From positions 1 to 21,354 of the forward strand of contig DATBHO010000116.1 in NCBI GenBank assembly GCA_036557405.1: DNA of 21,354 bases. Reading direction: 5' to 3'. Shown here piece by piece: positions 15,439 to 21,354 of this stretch (positions are counted from its first letter, which is position 1; each line of letters starts with the position of its first letter). The notes below the pieces were generated by a model. The model saw only the letters and a list, made by a program, of their open reading frames with translations. It did no database searches and was not told the origin of the DNA. Both the position numbers and the translations under genes were made by a program. The stretch is from TA-21 sp036557405. GTDB taxonomy: Archaea > Thermoproteota > Nitrososphaeria > Nitrososphaerales > Nitrososphaeraceae.

Positions 15439-15591
15439 ATGATTGAGATTGGTTTAACAGAATATTTCGGTATGGCTGAAGCGATGGGAATAATTGGCAC
15501 TATGTTTGTAGTGCTATATTTCTCCAGATAGCAGACGCAGAAACTATCAGAAGATATTGAAACTAAAGTCCTAAACGATTTTGCTCAAGGT
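15439..15591 (+). pseudogene. N-terminal part of a membrane-anchored protein, before and across a TAG
   Basis: ATG 15439 opens 30 codons with a TM-like segment (GMAEAMGIIGTMFVVLYFSR), then a TAG at 15529-15531. The same frame continues without another stop (QTQKLSEDIETKVLNDFAQG) into the frame called at 15592. A single change from AAG or CAG would create the TAG. The ATG follows an AT-rich CTAAAAGATA stretch at promoter distance. Confidence 0.55.
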
Positions 15592-15900
15592 ATGCACGCA
15601 CTACACGATATAGTAATTGAACACTCTGAACTAATAAGGCTGATAAGCAAGACCAATGTAAATTCTCCTGAACTTGCATATGCATTTGTTATATTGTTTA
15701 CATTTGCACATGTTTTTCATATGCAGCAAGGAAAAGCGTTAAGCGATAATAAGTGGACCGGTTGGCTGAGATGGATGAAGTGTTCATTTCTACAAGGAGA
15801 GATAATGCAAATATGGGAAAACACCATCGAGATGGAAAAATGGTTTGATCCTGCCTTCCACGAATTTGCAGAAAAACAATTAATTCCTACGGCTAAGTAA
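15592..15900 (+). CDS. C-terminal cytosolic part of a membrane-anchored protein of unknown function
   Basis: A 102-residue open frame from an internal ATG (15592) to TAA 15898-15900. It is helical and aromatic-rich, with segments such as VIEHSELIRLI, AYAFVILFTFAHVFHMQQ and NKWTGWLRWMKCSFLQGEIM. The gene very probably began at ATG 15439, giving a protein of about 153 residues with an N-terminal membrane anchor. It is now split by a TAG at 15529. No promoter precedes ATG 15592 directly, so expression as a separate protein is doubtful. The layout of one anchor plus a helical domain is common for uncharacterised thaumarchaeal proteins. Confidence 0.55.
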   Translation: MHALHDIVIEHSELIRLISKTNVNSPELAYAFVILFTFAHVFHMQQGKALSDNKWTGWLRWMKCSFLQGEIMQIWENTIEMEKWFDPAFHEFAEKQLIPTAK

Positions 15901-16116
15901 AAGGGAAAATTTGACAGATATTCATATCATTAAGTGTGTTGAAATATTTCCTGCTGAGTCACTATCCAAAGCACTTTTTATATTAAATCCTCGTGATATT
16001 ATCTGATTCTATAAATATAGAACAAACTTGCTACTCAAATAGTCTAGATGCATTAACAAGGTTTGAGGGTTATGCTGTTAATCAAAAGCAAGAAATTTGT
16101 ATATAATTATTGATGC

Positions 16117-16557
16117 TCATTTCACTACTAATACGGGACAACGTGAATACGTTACCACACCGTTTGCAACGCTACCTAGCAATAGTTTTTTAAATCCAGT
16201 CATTCCCCTACTACCAACAACAATCAAATCTATTTTATTGGTATCTGCATATTCTACAATCTCTTTTACGACTGAGGTATATTTTATAAGAACATCAGTC
16301 TTAACCTTCACTTTATTTTCTGTTGCCTTTTGTTTCACACTGTCTAAATCATGTTCCGCTTTATCCTTTTCAGCCTTTTCAATTTCTCCAAGTCTCCCAA
16401 TATTCGCATATTCGAATTGACTGTATGGAACAGGAGAGACAATACATAATACAATTAATTCCGCTTCATTTTTTTTGGCAAAGTCAATCGCATAATTGCT
16501 GGCATTTAAGGATGGTTTAGAACCGTCGACTGCAACTAGAACCTTACTAATAGGCAA
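16117..16557 (-). CDS. Universal stress protein, UspA family
   Basis: A 146-residue single-domain UspA protein of normal length. The N-terminal strand is KVLVAVDGSKPS (5-16), and the ATP-binding loop GSRGMTG..LLLGS (115-129) fits G-x2-G-x9-G-S, so it probably binds ATP. The last strand is CPVLVVK. Such proteins act in the cytosol in stress adaptation. The partner is unknown. The start is TTG at 16557, and the AT-rich stretch at 16573-16586 lies at promoter distance. Several frames on the opposite strand are shadows. Confidence 0.95.
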   Translation of the reverse strand: MPISKVLVAVDGSKPSLNASNYAIDFAKKNEAELIVLCIVSPVPYSQFEYANIGRLGEIEKAEKDKAEHDLDSVKQKATENKVKVKTDVLIKYTSVVKEIVEYADTNKIDLIVVGSRGMTGFKKLLLGSVANGVVTYSRCPVLVVK

Positions 16558-16872
16558 TAATCATTTAACACATTATTATTTTATTAACCTTTCATGATTA
16601 AATGGAAATTATATAGCCTTTCAAACGCGTTAATTTGCTTGATATGCTTATTTAATAATCTCTTATTGACAAACGCTCGAATCGAGTACTAGGAATAATA
16701 TAGTTACTGTCATCAAAAACTAGCTGTATTTCGTAAAATTAATATCATCATAATAAAACTTGAGATTATATATTAGTCATTTTTCAGGCTCTTCCTAATC
16801 AAATTTGTAATACTGGTGAACATTAAAGAGTTATAATAGGAAATAAGTTTATTACAACTGTAAATATTCCTA
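16558..16872. other. Intergenic region, no gene seen
   Basis: A very AT-rich divergent gap containing only the presumed promoters of the neighbours. Confidence 0.5.
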
Positions 16873-17061
16873 TTGAAGATAAAAACTAAAAAAGGTAAAA
16901 ATATCCAAGATGGAAAAATATGTTCAAATCCACGCTGTCATCACGGTAGCAATGACCACTATTCACTGCTCCATCCAAAATCGGCTGGAGACCTTATGGA
17001 CACTTCTTGTACATTATGCACGTGTGAAAAATTTGAAAAAGTAATGAACTCATTATTTTAA
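16873..17061 (+). CDS. Small Cys/His-rich protein, putative zinc-binding
   Basis: A 62-residue basic protein with a possible metal-binding pattern: C17-x4-C22-H23-H24, H29, H34, then C46-x2-C49-x-C51 near the C-terminus (CTLCTCEKFEK). Spacing and length suggest one or two zinc sites. The start is TTG at 16873. AGTTTATTA at 16846-16854 lies about 25 bases upstream and supports leaderless initiation. No named family can be assigned from sight. Confidence 0.6.
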   Translation: MKIKTKKGKNIQDGKICSNPRCHHGSNDHYSLLHPKSAGDLMDTSCTLCTCEKFEKVMNSLF

Positions 17062-17171
17062 TAATAAAAAGAAAATCTGAATATGTGTCTTTTTTCCATC
17101 TCTAACTTGAACTGATATTGCAATAGCATGAAGCAAAATTATAAGTATCTATTCTATCAAATAACTTCAAT

Positions 17172-17303
17172 CTATGTTTCACATTTTTCCCTTAACCTTG
17201 AAAAAGCTTCTGGATCTGGTTCTAATTCTCGCGCTAGTGATAGTAGTCTATTTGCTTCTGCGGATTATTTTGGATCATCTTTAAGATAACTAAAGCGATG
17301 ATA
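17172..17303 (-). pseudogene. Fragment of an unidentified helical protein with an in-frame TAA
   Basis: On the minus strand a frame open from 17303 reads YHRFSYLKDDPK, hits a TAA at 17265-17267, and continues for 30 codons (SAEANRLLSLARELEPDPEA, then FSRLREKCET) to TAG 17172-17174. The second part is a typical amphipathic, repeat-like helical sequence with very protein-like composition. No start codon is available. It is probably the C-terminus of a decayed gene. Confidence 0.45.
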
Positions 17304-17313
17304 CTAATAACTA

Positions 17314-17334
17314 ATCTGATTGAATGAATCAGAT
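17314..17334 (-). terminator. Hairpin after the CYTH-like gene
   Basis: A perfect 8-bp stem (ATCTGATT/AATCAGAT) with a 5-base loop lies 30 bases after the stop of the minus-strand gene that ends at 17365. It is a possible terminator or 3' stabilising hairpin. No strong U-run follows. Confidence 0.3.
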
Positions 17335-17364
17335 GATTTCTTAAATTAAACGAGGAGAAATAGT

Positions 17365-18312
17365 CTATCCTTTATATTTATATGCAAATTCTGTTTTTGT
17401 TCTTGAAGATTTTAAATCTACTACTTTTGTGTCTTGCATTGAATTATAAAATTGGTAAGTATTTCTTACAAGAGATACAGGAAATTCCTCAATTCGTGTT
17501 TTCAGTTCATCTTTTTTATTTTTTTGCCATTGTTCTTTATTTTTTGCAGAATAGTCATAAGTAAATTCCACAATTAATGGTATTCTTGCTTTTTTTGACA
17601 AGTACCAAAAATTTAGCGATGTATTAATTTTATTTTCATGTCCCTTCTCGTTCTTATCATTGTTATCATTATATGAGATCTTCCCGAGTTCAACTGAAAT
17701 TTCTCTAGCTTCGAAATTATTTACCTTCTCTAACATTCCTTCACCTACATCGTATTTAGTCAATCTAGGAAACATTTTATTAAGCTCTGCCAGACTCTTG
17801 ATTTCAGGTTCATAATCAGATTTAAAATCAGCTGAAATTGAAAATTGGCTTATATGTGGAGCAATTATATCTTCTTCAAATTTAATATTGTGATTTGTTG
17901 GACCTGAAAGATCATATTCTGCGGAGATGTATCTGTCGGGATGTCTACATTTTAATGTTGTAGTATATTTATTTGATTGCTTGTCCTCTCTTACTCTCAA
18001 AAAGAAATTTTTGGATCTTAACTTGTGATTTACTGTATCTAGGTAGTAAGTTCTTCTATATTTTAATTCTATATCAGGCTCAGGTATAAATTTACCATTT
18101 AAGATATCAACTTTAGTGTCAATTATTTTTTGGATTTTTTTTAGACCTTTATTTAAATTTTTAAATATCTTTGGCTTTAATATTAATTTGAACTCCCTAG
18201 AATCCAATGATTTGCTCAATACGGGAATGGTTGTATAATTTTTATTATTAAACCTATTAGGTTTATGATACTTATGACGCTTCTGACATTGCCGTGTTCG
18301 AACCGTCAGCAT
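17365..18312 (-). CDS. CYTH-like (triphosphate tunnel metalloenzyme superfamily) protein
   Basis: A protein of up to 315 residues with features of the CYTH/TTM beta-barrel: an early strand REFKLIL (39-45), YYLDT (89-93), FFLRVRED (103-110), TTLKCR (118-123), FEAREISVEL (200-209) and VEFTYDYS (248-255). Members hydrolyse triphosphates or make cAMP in a charged tunnel. The classical ExExK motif is not perfect here, so activity is uncertain. The first 31 residues are very basic and overlap the divergent gene fragment. A TTG at 18219 (residue 32) lies about 28 bases from an AT block at 18235-18252 and is the better start, giving 284 residues directly before the first strand. Confidence 0.65.
   Translation of the reverse strand: MLTVRTRQCQKRHKYHKPNRFNNKNYTTIPVLSKSLDSREFKLILKPKIFKNLNKGLKKIQKIIDTKVDILNGKFIPEPDIELKYRRTYYLDTVNHKLRSKNFFLRVREDKQSNKYTTTLKCRHPDRYISAEYDLSGPTNHNIKFEEDIIAPHISQFSISADFKSDYEPEIKSLAELNKMFPRLTKYDVGEGMLEKVNNFEAREISVELGKISYNDNNDKNEKGHENKINTSLNFWYLSKKARIPLIVEFTYDYSAKNKEQWQKNKKDELKTRIEEFPVSLVRNTYQFYNSMQDTKVVDLKSSRTKTEFAYKYKG
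18235..18252. promoter_or_regulatory. AT block that may serve both divergent genes
   Basis: The AT-only stretch is centred about 27 bases from TTG 18219 on the left and about 27 bases from ATG 18274 on the right, the normal leaderless distance in both directions. Confidence 0.35.
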
Positions 18313-18340
18313 GAATTAGTATGTGCTGGAGATCGGCGGA
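18274..18340 (+). pseudogene. Out-of-frame N-terminal part of the regulatory-like domain protein
   Basis: ATG 18274 opens a frame (MTLLTLPCSNRQHELV, then CAGDRR) that runs up to 18339. Dropping one base near 18337-18340 joins it to the downstream frame at LYTNYELNIY. The joined sequence resembles the usual Cys-containing start of such domains better than the GTG start at 18323. Confidence 0.35.
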
Positions 18341-18571
18341 CTTTATACAAATTATGAACTTAATATATATGCAGAAGATGGCAATACTATAATCTCCAAA
18401 GCTAAAACAGATTCAATGGGTAATTTTAGAACGACATTAAACACTGGAAATTATGTTATCTACACTAGGGCAGGTCCTACTGTTAGTGATGTAAAAAGTA
18501 CACCTGTAGCAATAGCAGAATGTGGAATCACCAGATTACCCACTTTGATAGTGGATACTGGGCTTAGTTGA
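18323..18571 (+). CDS. Carboxypeptidase-regulatory-like (beta-sandwich) domain fragment
   Basis: An 82-residue frame from GTG (18323). The sequence YELNIYAEDGNTIISKAKTD, then GNFRTTLNTGNYVIYT and a final PTLIVDTG, is typical of small carboxypeptidase-regulatory-like or Cna-B-like domains found in exported thaumarchaeal proteins. Such proteins normally begin with a signal peptide, which is absent here. A coding-like stretch in another frame just upstream suggests a one-base shift. This is probably a broken gene that can at most yield a cytosolic fragment. The opposite-strand frame (18460-18720) is a shadow. Confidence 0.5.
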   Translation: MLEIGGLYTNYELNIYAEDGNTIISKAKTDSMGNFRTTLNTGNYVIYTRAGPTVSDVKSTPVAIAECGITRLPTLIVDTGLS

Positions 18572-18813
18572 TCAATATGATTTATCCCAAGTTGGTAATG
18601 TTTATTATATGCTCTAGAATATGGCTTTACATTAGCAATTAGGACTAGTTCTAATTTAAAAGATGCAAGAGATCGAAAAAATCCAAGAACTATATCGTTT
18701 GCAGTCAAGCTATTATGCATTTAGAACAACCATGACTTTCATAAAAAATCAAAATATTGTAAATAAATTACTAAACGTTACTTTATATTAATAGGACTAG
18801 TCTATCATCTATT

Positions 18814-19305
18814 ATGAAAATTGGGCTAATATCAGATACACATGATAACATTGACAATATACTAAAGGCTGTAAGTGAATTTAATAACAGACAAGTGGAT
18901 GTAGTTCTGCATGCAGGCGATTTTGTAAGTCCAATTGCTGTTGAATCTTTTGCAGGAATCAAACTTGTTGGTATATTAGGAAACAATGACACAAATATTC
19001 CAGGACTTACATCAGCTTTTAACAAAATACATGGAGAACTTAAAGGAGAGATTTATGAAGGAGTATACGATCGAGTGAAATTTGTTATTTACCATGGTAC
19101 TATCTCTTCAAAAAGAGATTTTTTAATCAAATCTGGAGAGTATGATCTGGTTATTTACGGACACACGCATAGAAAAACCAGTGACACGATTGGAAGAACT
19201 ATGGTTGTTAATCCAGGCACAGCGAAAGGATGGTTCTTCGGATTTTACGCAACAATAGCTGTATTTGATACCTCTACTAGAATCATAGAGTTTATTAATC
19301 TATAA
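18814..19305 (+). CDS. YfcE/MJ0936-type metallophosphoesterase
   Basis: A 163-residue compact phosphodiesterase of the usual length for the YfcE/MJ0936 group. The motifs are complete: SDTHDN (D8, H10), HAGDFVSP (D36), LGNND (N58), YHGT (H94) and IYGHTHRK (H117, H119), then VVNPGTAKG. It is expected to hydrolyse phosphodiesters with Mn or a similar metal in the cytosol. The natural substrate is unknown. The start is ATG, with ACTTTATATTAATAG at about 18780-18793 placed 27 bases upstream. It is the third metallophosphoesterase of the window and is not closely related to the other two. Confidence 0.93.
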   Translation: MKIGLISDTHDNIDNILKAVSEFNNRQVDVVLHAGDFVSPIAVESFAGIKLVGILGNNDTNIPGLTSAFNKIHGELKGEIYEGVYDRVKFVIYHGTISSKRDFLIKSGEYDLVIYGHTHRKTSDTIGRTMVVNPGTAKGWFFGFYATIAVFDTSTRIIEFINL

Positions 19306-19619
19306 TTTTTATATCTGAAAAATAATAAATCTTACACTTGTACGTCTATCTCTGCTGTCAACGAAAGATTTTTACTTATATATATAAAGCAAAAGGCTGA
19401 TAGTGGGATCTGAACCTTGATGGTAAGTGGGGAGGGCCATACAACTATGCATCTATAGTTTATAAATTTTCAAAATAGTAAAGTTCGGTGAGGCAATCGA
19501 ATACAAACATAGACAAAATCTGCTGAATCAAATCTCTGATATCAGTAACATTGTACCAGTATTCATTTTATTTTCAATGTTAGTTACTTTTTTCTTGTCC
19601 TCTTTCCGTTCATCTAAAC
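19306..19619. other. Gap with a strong TATA box and a GC-richer island
   Basis: A stop-free plus-strand stretch without a start codon precedes the convergent PPOX gene and is not called. The notable part is 19375-19465, described as a possible small RNA. Confidence 0.4.
19375..19465 (+). ncRNA. Candidate small RNA with TATA box and 3' hairpin
   Basis: A strong TATA-like block (TTATATATATAAAG, 19376-19389) precedes a segment (about 19405-19442) clearly richer in G and C than the surroundings. No frame of useful length follows. A hairpin with a 6-bp stem (AACTAT/ATAGTT, 19443-19460) then runs into AT-rich DNA. It is not a tRNA, because the T-arm-like GGTTCAGATCC of the minus strand has no pairing stem. 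Confidence 0.25.
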
Positions 19620-20069
19620 TCAATCAAGCCCCCAACTTATCTTCTTGTACGGTTCCACTTGTACGAAAGGCGCTTCTCCCTCTTTCCACGGGTCTTTGCG
19701 AACCCAATCAAACTTTCTATAGAAGATATCGTATAATTCCTTAAACTTTGTACCACTTTCAATGAAATTTAAGGTTCCGTGAATTATAACTGCTTTATTA
19801 TTTGCTGAAGAATAAATATCGACGGCAAGAGCAATCTTGGGATTTTGTTCAAGGTTCTTGTACTTCTTTGTGCCGTAGTCGGTGGCGAAATAGAACTTTC
19901 CTTTTTCGAAAATAAAAGAAACGGGTGTTATGTGCGGAGTATTATATGCGGTAACCGTTGCTATCCTACATGCTTCGTTACTTAAAAGAAACTTTTCTTC
20001 CTTTGCAGTGAATTTTATTTTTTTATTGGTTGATTTATGAGTTTTGGGTTTCAATTGGCCGGGAAACAC
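19620..20069 (-). CDS. PPOX-family flavin-binding split-barrel protein
   Basis: A 149-residue protein of the pyridoxamine 5'-phosphate oxidase-like split beta-barrel family. A short basic N-terminus is followed by FTAKEEKFLLSNEACRIATV (20-39), PHITPVSFIFEKGKFYFATD (45-64), TKKYKNLEQNPKIALAVD (67-84), a strand AVIIHGTLNFIESG (93-106) and the C-terminal WVRKDPW region. Family members bind FMN or F420 in the cytosol and act as oxidoreductases. F420 is used by thaumarchaea, but the cofactor cannot be read here. The start is GTG at 20069, just after an in-frame stop. A TTG six codons later is an alternative. Confidence 0.85.
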   Translation of the reverse strand: MFPGQLKPKTHKSTNKKIKFTAKEEKFLLSNEACRIATVTAYNTPHITPVSFIFEKGKFYFATDYGTKKYKNLEQNPKIALAVDIYSSANNKAVIIHGTLNFIESGTKFKELYDIFYRKFDWVRKDPWKEGEAPFVQVEPYKKISWGLD

Positions 20070-20139
20070 CTACTCATGAATTACAAATGGTTCTCTTTAA
20101 AATTAGCGCAGGTTCATTGTAAACATGGTTCTACATGTC

Positions 20140-20814
20140 TTATCCGCCTTGTGCTTTTGTGAGTAATAGTGCAATTACAAAACCTGCCAAAAGCGCAACT
20201 CCCTTCCCAAAAGACTCTCTCTTAAATGCCTCGGGGATCATGGTTTCTCCTAACATTACAAGAATAGCCCCAGCTGCGAATGCTATGGATATTGAAATTA
20301 TAGGTGGACTGGCATTGGATAATACACTGTAGCCAATAGTTGTTGATAACGTTCCTATCGCAACTGCCGCAGACCACAAAATGATTATATATCTTCTGCT
20401 TAGTCCAGAGGATTTCATATCACTAGTTGATGCCAGTCCTTCAGGCAAGTTTGAAACGAAAATCGCTATGAGAAATGCTATATTTATTATACCTCCTGAA
20501 GCAAGTGTAATTCCAAGTGCCGCATTCTCGGGGATATTATCCATGACGGATCCAATGAATAAGGACTTACCAGAAGGAGGACTGCTATTAGTGGCAGCCT
20601 TGCTATAGGCGACTAGTTTTCCACTTTTTGAGGATTTACTTTTTGACTTTGTCTCTAGAATTGCATTTGCAAGGGCGTACGAAATACCACCTAAGATGAA
20701 CCCGAATAAGGTCGCGGGTAGAGCATGAGTGACCTTAAAGGCTTCTACCAATATTGAGAACGCTAATGTGGCAATTAATACGCCACTGCCAAAAGCCATT
20801 ATCGTAGATATCAA
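20140..20814 (-). CDS. ZIP-family metal transporter, N-terminus frameshifted
   Basis: A 224-residue integral membrane protein with about seven hydrophobic segments and ZIP-type motifs: DNIPENAALG (92-101), SNLPEGLAS (121-129) and GETMIPEAF (189-197). A Lys/Ser-rich loop lies near 55-85. ZIP proteins bring zinc, iron or manganese into the cytosol. His residues usual in the first helix motif are replaced by Asp and Ser (DNIPE, SNLPE), so metal preference may differ. The frame starts at TTG 20814, directly inside the conserved LISTIMAFGSGVLI helix, so the first TM segment is missing. It is found intact but out of frame just upstream (20828-20926). The gene is probably inactivated, or the short form is used. 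Confidence 0.75.
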   Translation of the reverse strand: MISTIMAFGSGVLIATLAFSILVEAFKVTHALPATLFGFILGGISYALANAILETKSKSKSSKSGKLVAYSKAATNSSPPSGKSLFIGSVMDNIPENAALGITLASGGIINIAFLIAIFVSNLPEGLASTSDMKSSGLSRRYIIILWSAAVAIGTLSTTIGYSVLSNASPPIISISIAFAAGAILVMLGETMIPEAFKRESFGKGVALLAGFVIALLLTKAQGG

Positions 20815-20827
20815 CTTCTGTGATAAG

Positions 20828-20926
20828 TTAGTAGAGAGACACTATACAACCTATCAGTAAAGGGCTTGATGCTATGAAGCCAAATGCCAATGAGTCAAGC
20901 GCACCATGAGAAGTGATAATCTTAGA
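20828..20926 (-). pseudogene. Out-of-frame first TM segment of the ZIP transporter
   Basis: In the neighbouring minus-strand frame, 32 codons encode ITSHGALDSLAFGFIASS, then PLLIGCIVSLY, before a TAA at 20828-20830. Skipping one base in the TCTCTCT tract (about 20833-20839) joins it to TNLSQKLISTIMAFGSG, giving a normal ZIP N-terminus. No ATG is in frame, so the original start may also be damaged. Confidence 0.55.
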
Positions 20927-21044
20927 TCATACCACCATAGTTTAACTAATTTAAAAAATTTTCAGGTTGAGAAATCGAGGTACTAATATCAAGTGTAAGT
21001 TGAACTAATTGTCAATAATTAATTGCCATGTCTTAAACTGTCGA

Positions 21045-21070
21045 GACTCGTATTGTTAACAATTCGACTC
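21045..21070. promoter_or_regulatory. 26-bp near-perfect palindrome
   Basis: Two 13-base halves match as inverted repeats except at two pairs, with a perfect 12-bp core ATTGTTAACAAT (21052-21063). It lies between the ZIP gene and the small membrane protein and is a candidate operator for a dimeric regulator. Confidence 0.4.
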
Positions 21071-21117
21071 CAATCAGGGAAGTCGTATGATTTCTAAAAT
21101 GCCCTTAAAAATCGAGT

Positions 21118-21125
21118 AAAAAAAA
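21118..21125 (-). terminator. Poly-T terminator of the small membrane protein
   Basis: A run of eight A on the plus strand gives a U8 run 11 bases after the stop of the minus-strand gene ending at 21136. Confidence 0.55.
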
Positions 21126-21135
21126 TTACTTTATG

Positions 21136-21354
21136 TTATTTTCCTTCACAGAATGACAGTGCTAATCTAAACTGATCTGGGCTTGTATACATTCCACTTT
21201 GCTCGTAACCTACTATTTTATCTCTGCATGCAGAGTATTGTTTCATTGCACCCTCTGTGTACGTTAGACCTGCGTACATTAACAATACTATTGCCAATGT
21301 TATTGCTACTGATATCAATAATATCGATGAGGTCTTTAGTTCGCCATTTTTTGA
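21136..21354 (-). CDS. Small single-TM protein, N-terminus cut by the right edge
   Basis: From TTG 21318 the protein has 60 residues, but the frame stays open upstream to the window edge (SKNGELKTSSILL before the TTG). Its composition suits a short cytosolic N-terminus, so the true start may lie outside. A hydrophobic helix (about 2-19 from the TTG, ISVAITLAIVLLMYAGL) is followed by an exterior part with two cysteines (ACRDK and SFCEGK) that could form one disulphide. No family is recognised. A U8 run follows the stop. Confidence 0.55.
   Translation of the reverse strand, partial: SKNGELKTSSILLISVAITLAIVLLMYAGLTYTEGAMKQYSACRDKIVGYEQSGMYTSPDQFRLALSFCEGK

Noticed and set aside
18663..18791. 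42-codon plus-strand frame starting MQEIEKIQELYRL
   Set aside because: Overlaps the promoter of the YfcE-type gene, has no suitable TATA box, and its length is within chance.
19401..19445. tRNA-like T-arm on the minus strand (GGTTCAGATCC)
   Set aside because: The flanking bases do not form the T stem and no acceptor or anticodon arm is present.

Overview
The window reads like AT-rich chromosomal DNA of an ammonia-oxidising soil thaumarchaeon (Nitrososphaeria), most likely near Nitrosocosmicus. This placement is an inference from protein style and promoter layout, not from a marker gene. Supporting signs are many small secreted proteins with Asn/Ser-rich mature parts, a cupredoxin, a Mn/Fe superoxide dismutase, small Cys/His mini-proteins, frequent TTG starts, and AT-rich TATA-like boxes about 25-30 bases before start codons. 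That spacing suggests leaderless transcripts. No tRNA, rRNA, CRISPR array or insertion sequence was seen.

Layout. Bases 1-4800 hold the end of an unidentified protein, a DUF985 cupin, a small membrane-anchored protein, a large secreted purple-acid-phosphatase-like protein with a repetitive Asn/Lys/Gln-rich linker, a superoxide dismutase and a small secreted protein. Bases 4800-9300 hold a close relative of the eukaryotic peptide:N-glycanase core, a small secreted protein with seven N-glycosylation sequons, a 47-residue ten-cysteine protein, an orphan ParB-like protein and a multi-TM protein that is probably truncated. Bases 9300-14700 hold a metallophosphoesterase, a small charged protein, a SAM methyltransferase, a cupredoxin, a secreted Cys-containing protein and a Met-rich PepSY protein with a duplicated upstream element. 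Bases 14700-21354 hold broken small genes, a universal stress protein, a small Cys/His protein, a CYTH-like protein, a carboxypeptidase-regulatory-like fragment, a YfcE-type phosphoesterase, a PPOX flavoprotein, a ZIP-type metal transporter and a small membrane protein cut by the right edge.

Two themes stand out. First, the PNGase-like enzyme keeps the Cys-His-Asp triad, both CxxC pairs and the C-terminal WGK/AFS/DVTxRY signature, in an organism group without a eukaryotic ER. Its downstream neighbour is a sequon-dense secreted protein. Second, many coding-like frames are interrupted by one in-frame stop or a one-base shift (near 4572, 6358, 9083/9119, 15328, 15529, 17265, 18340 and 20834). 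All three stop codons are involved and each also ends normal genes, so gene decay is more likely than a changed code. The genes are mostly single transcription units on both strands, with little sign of operons.
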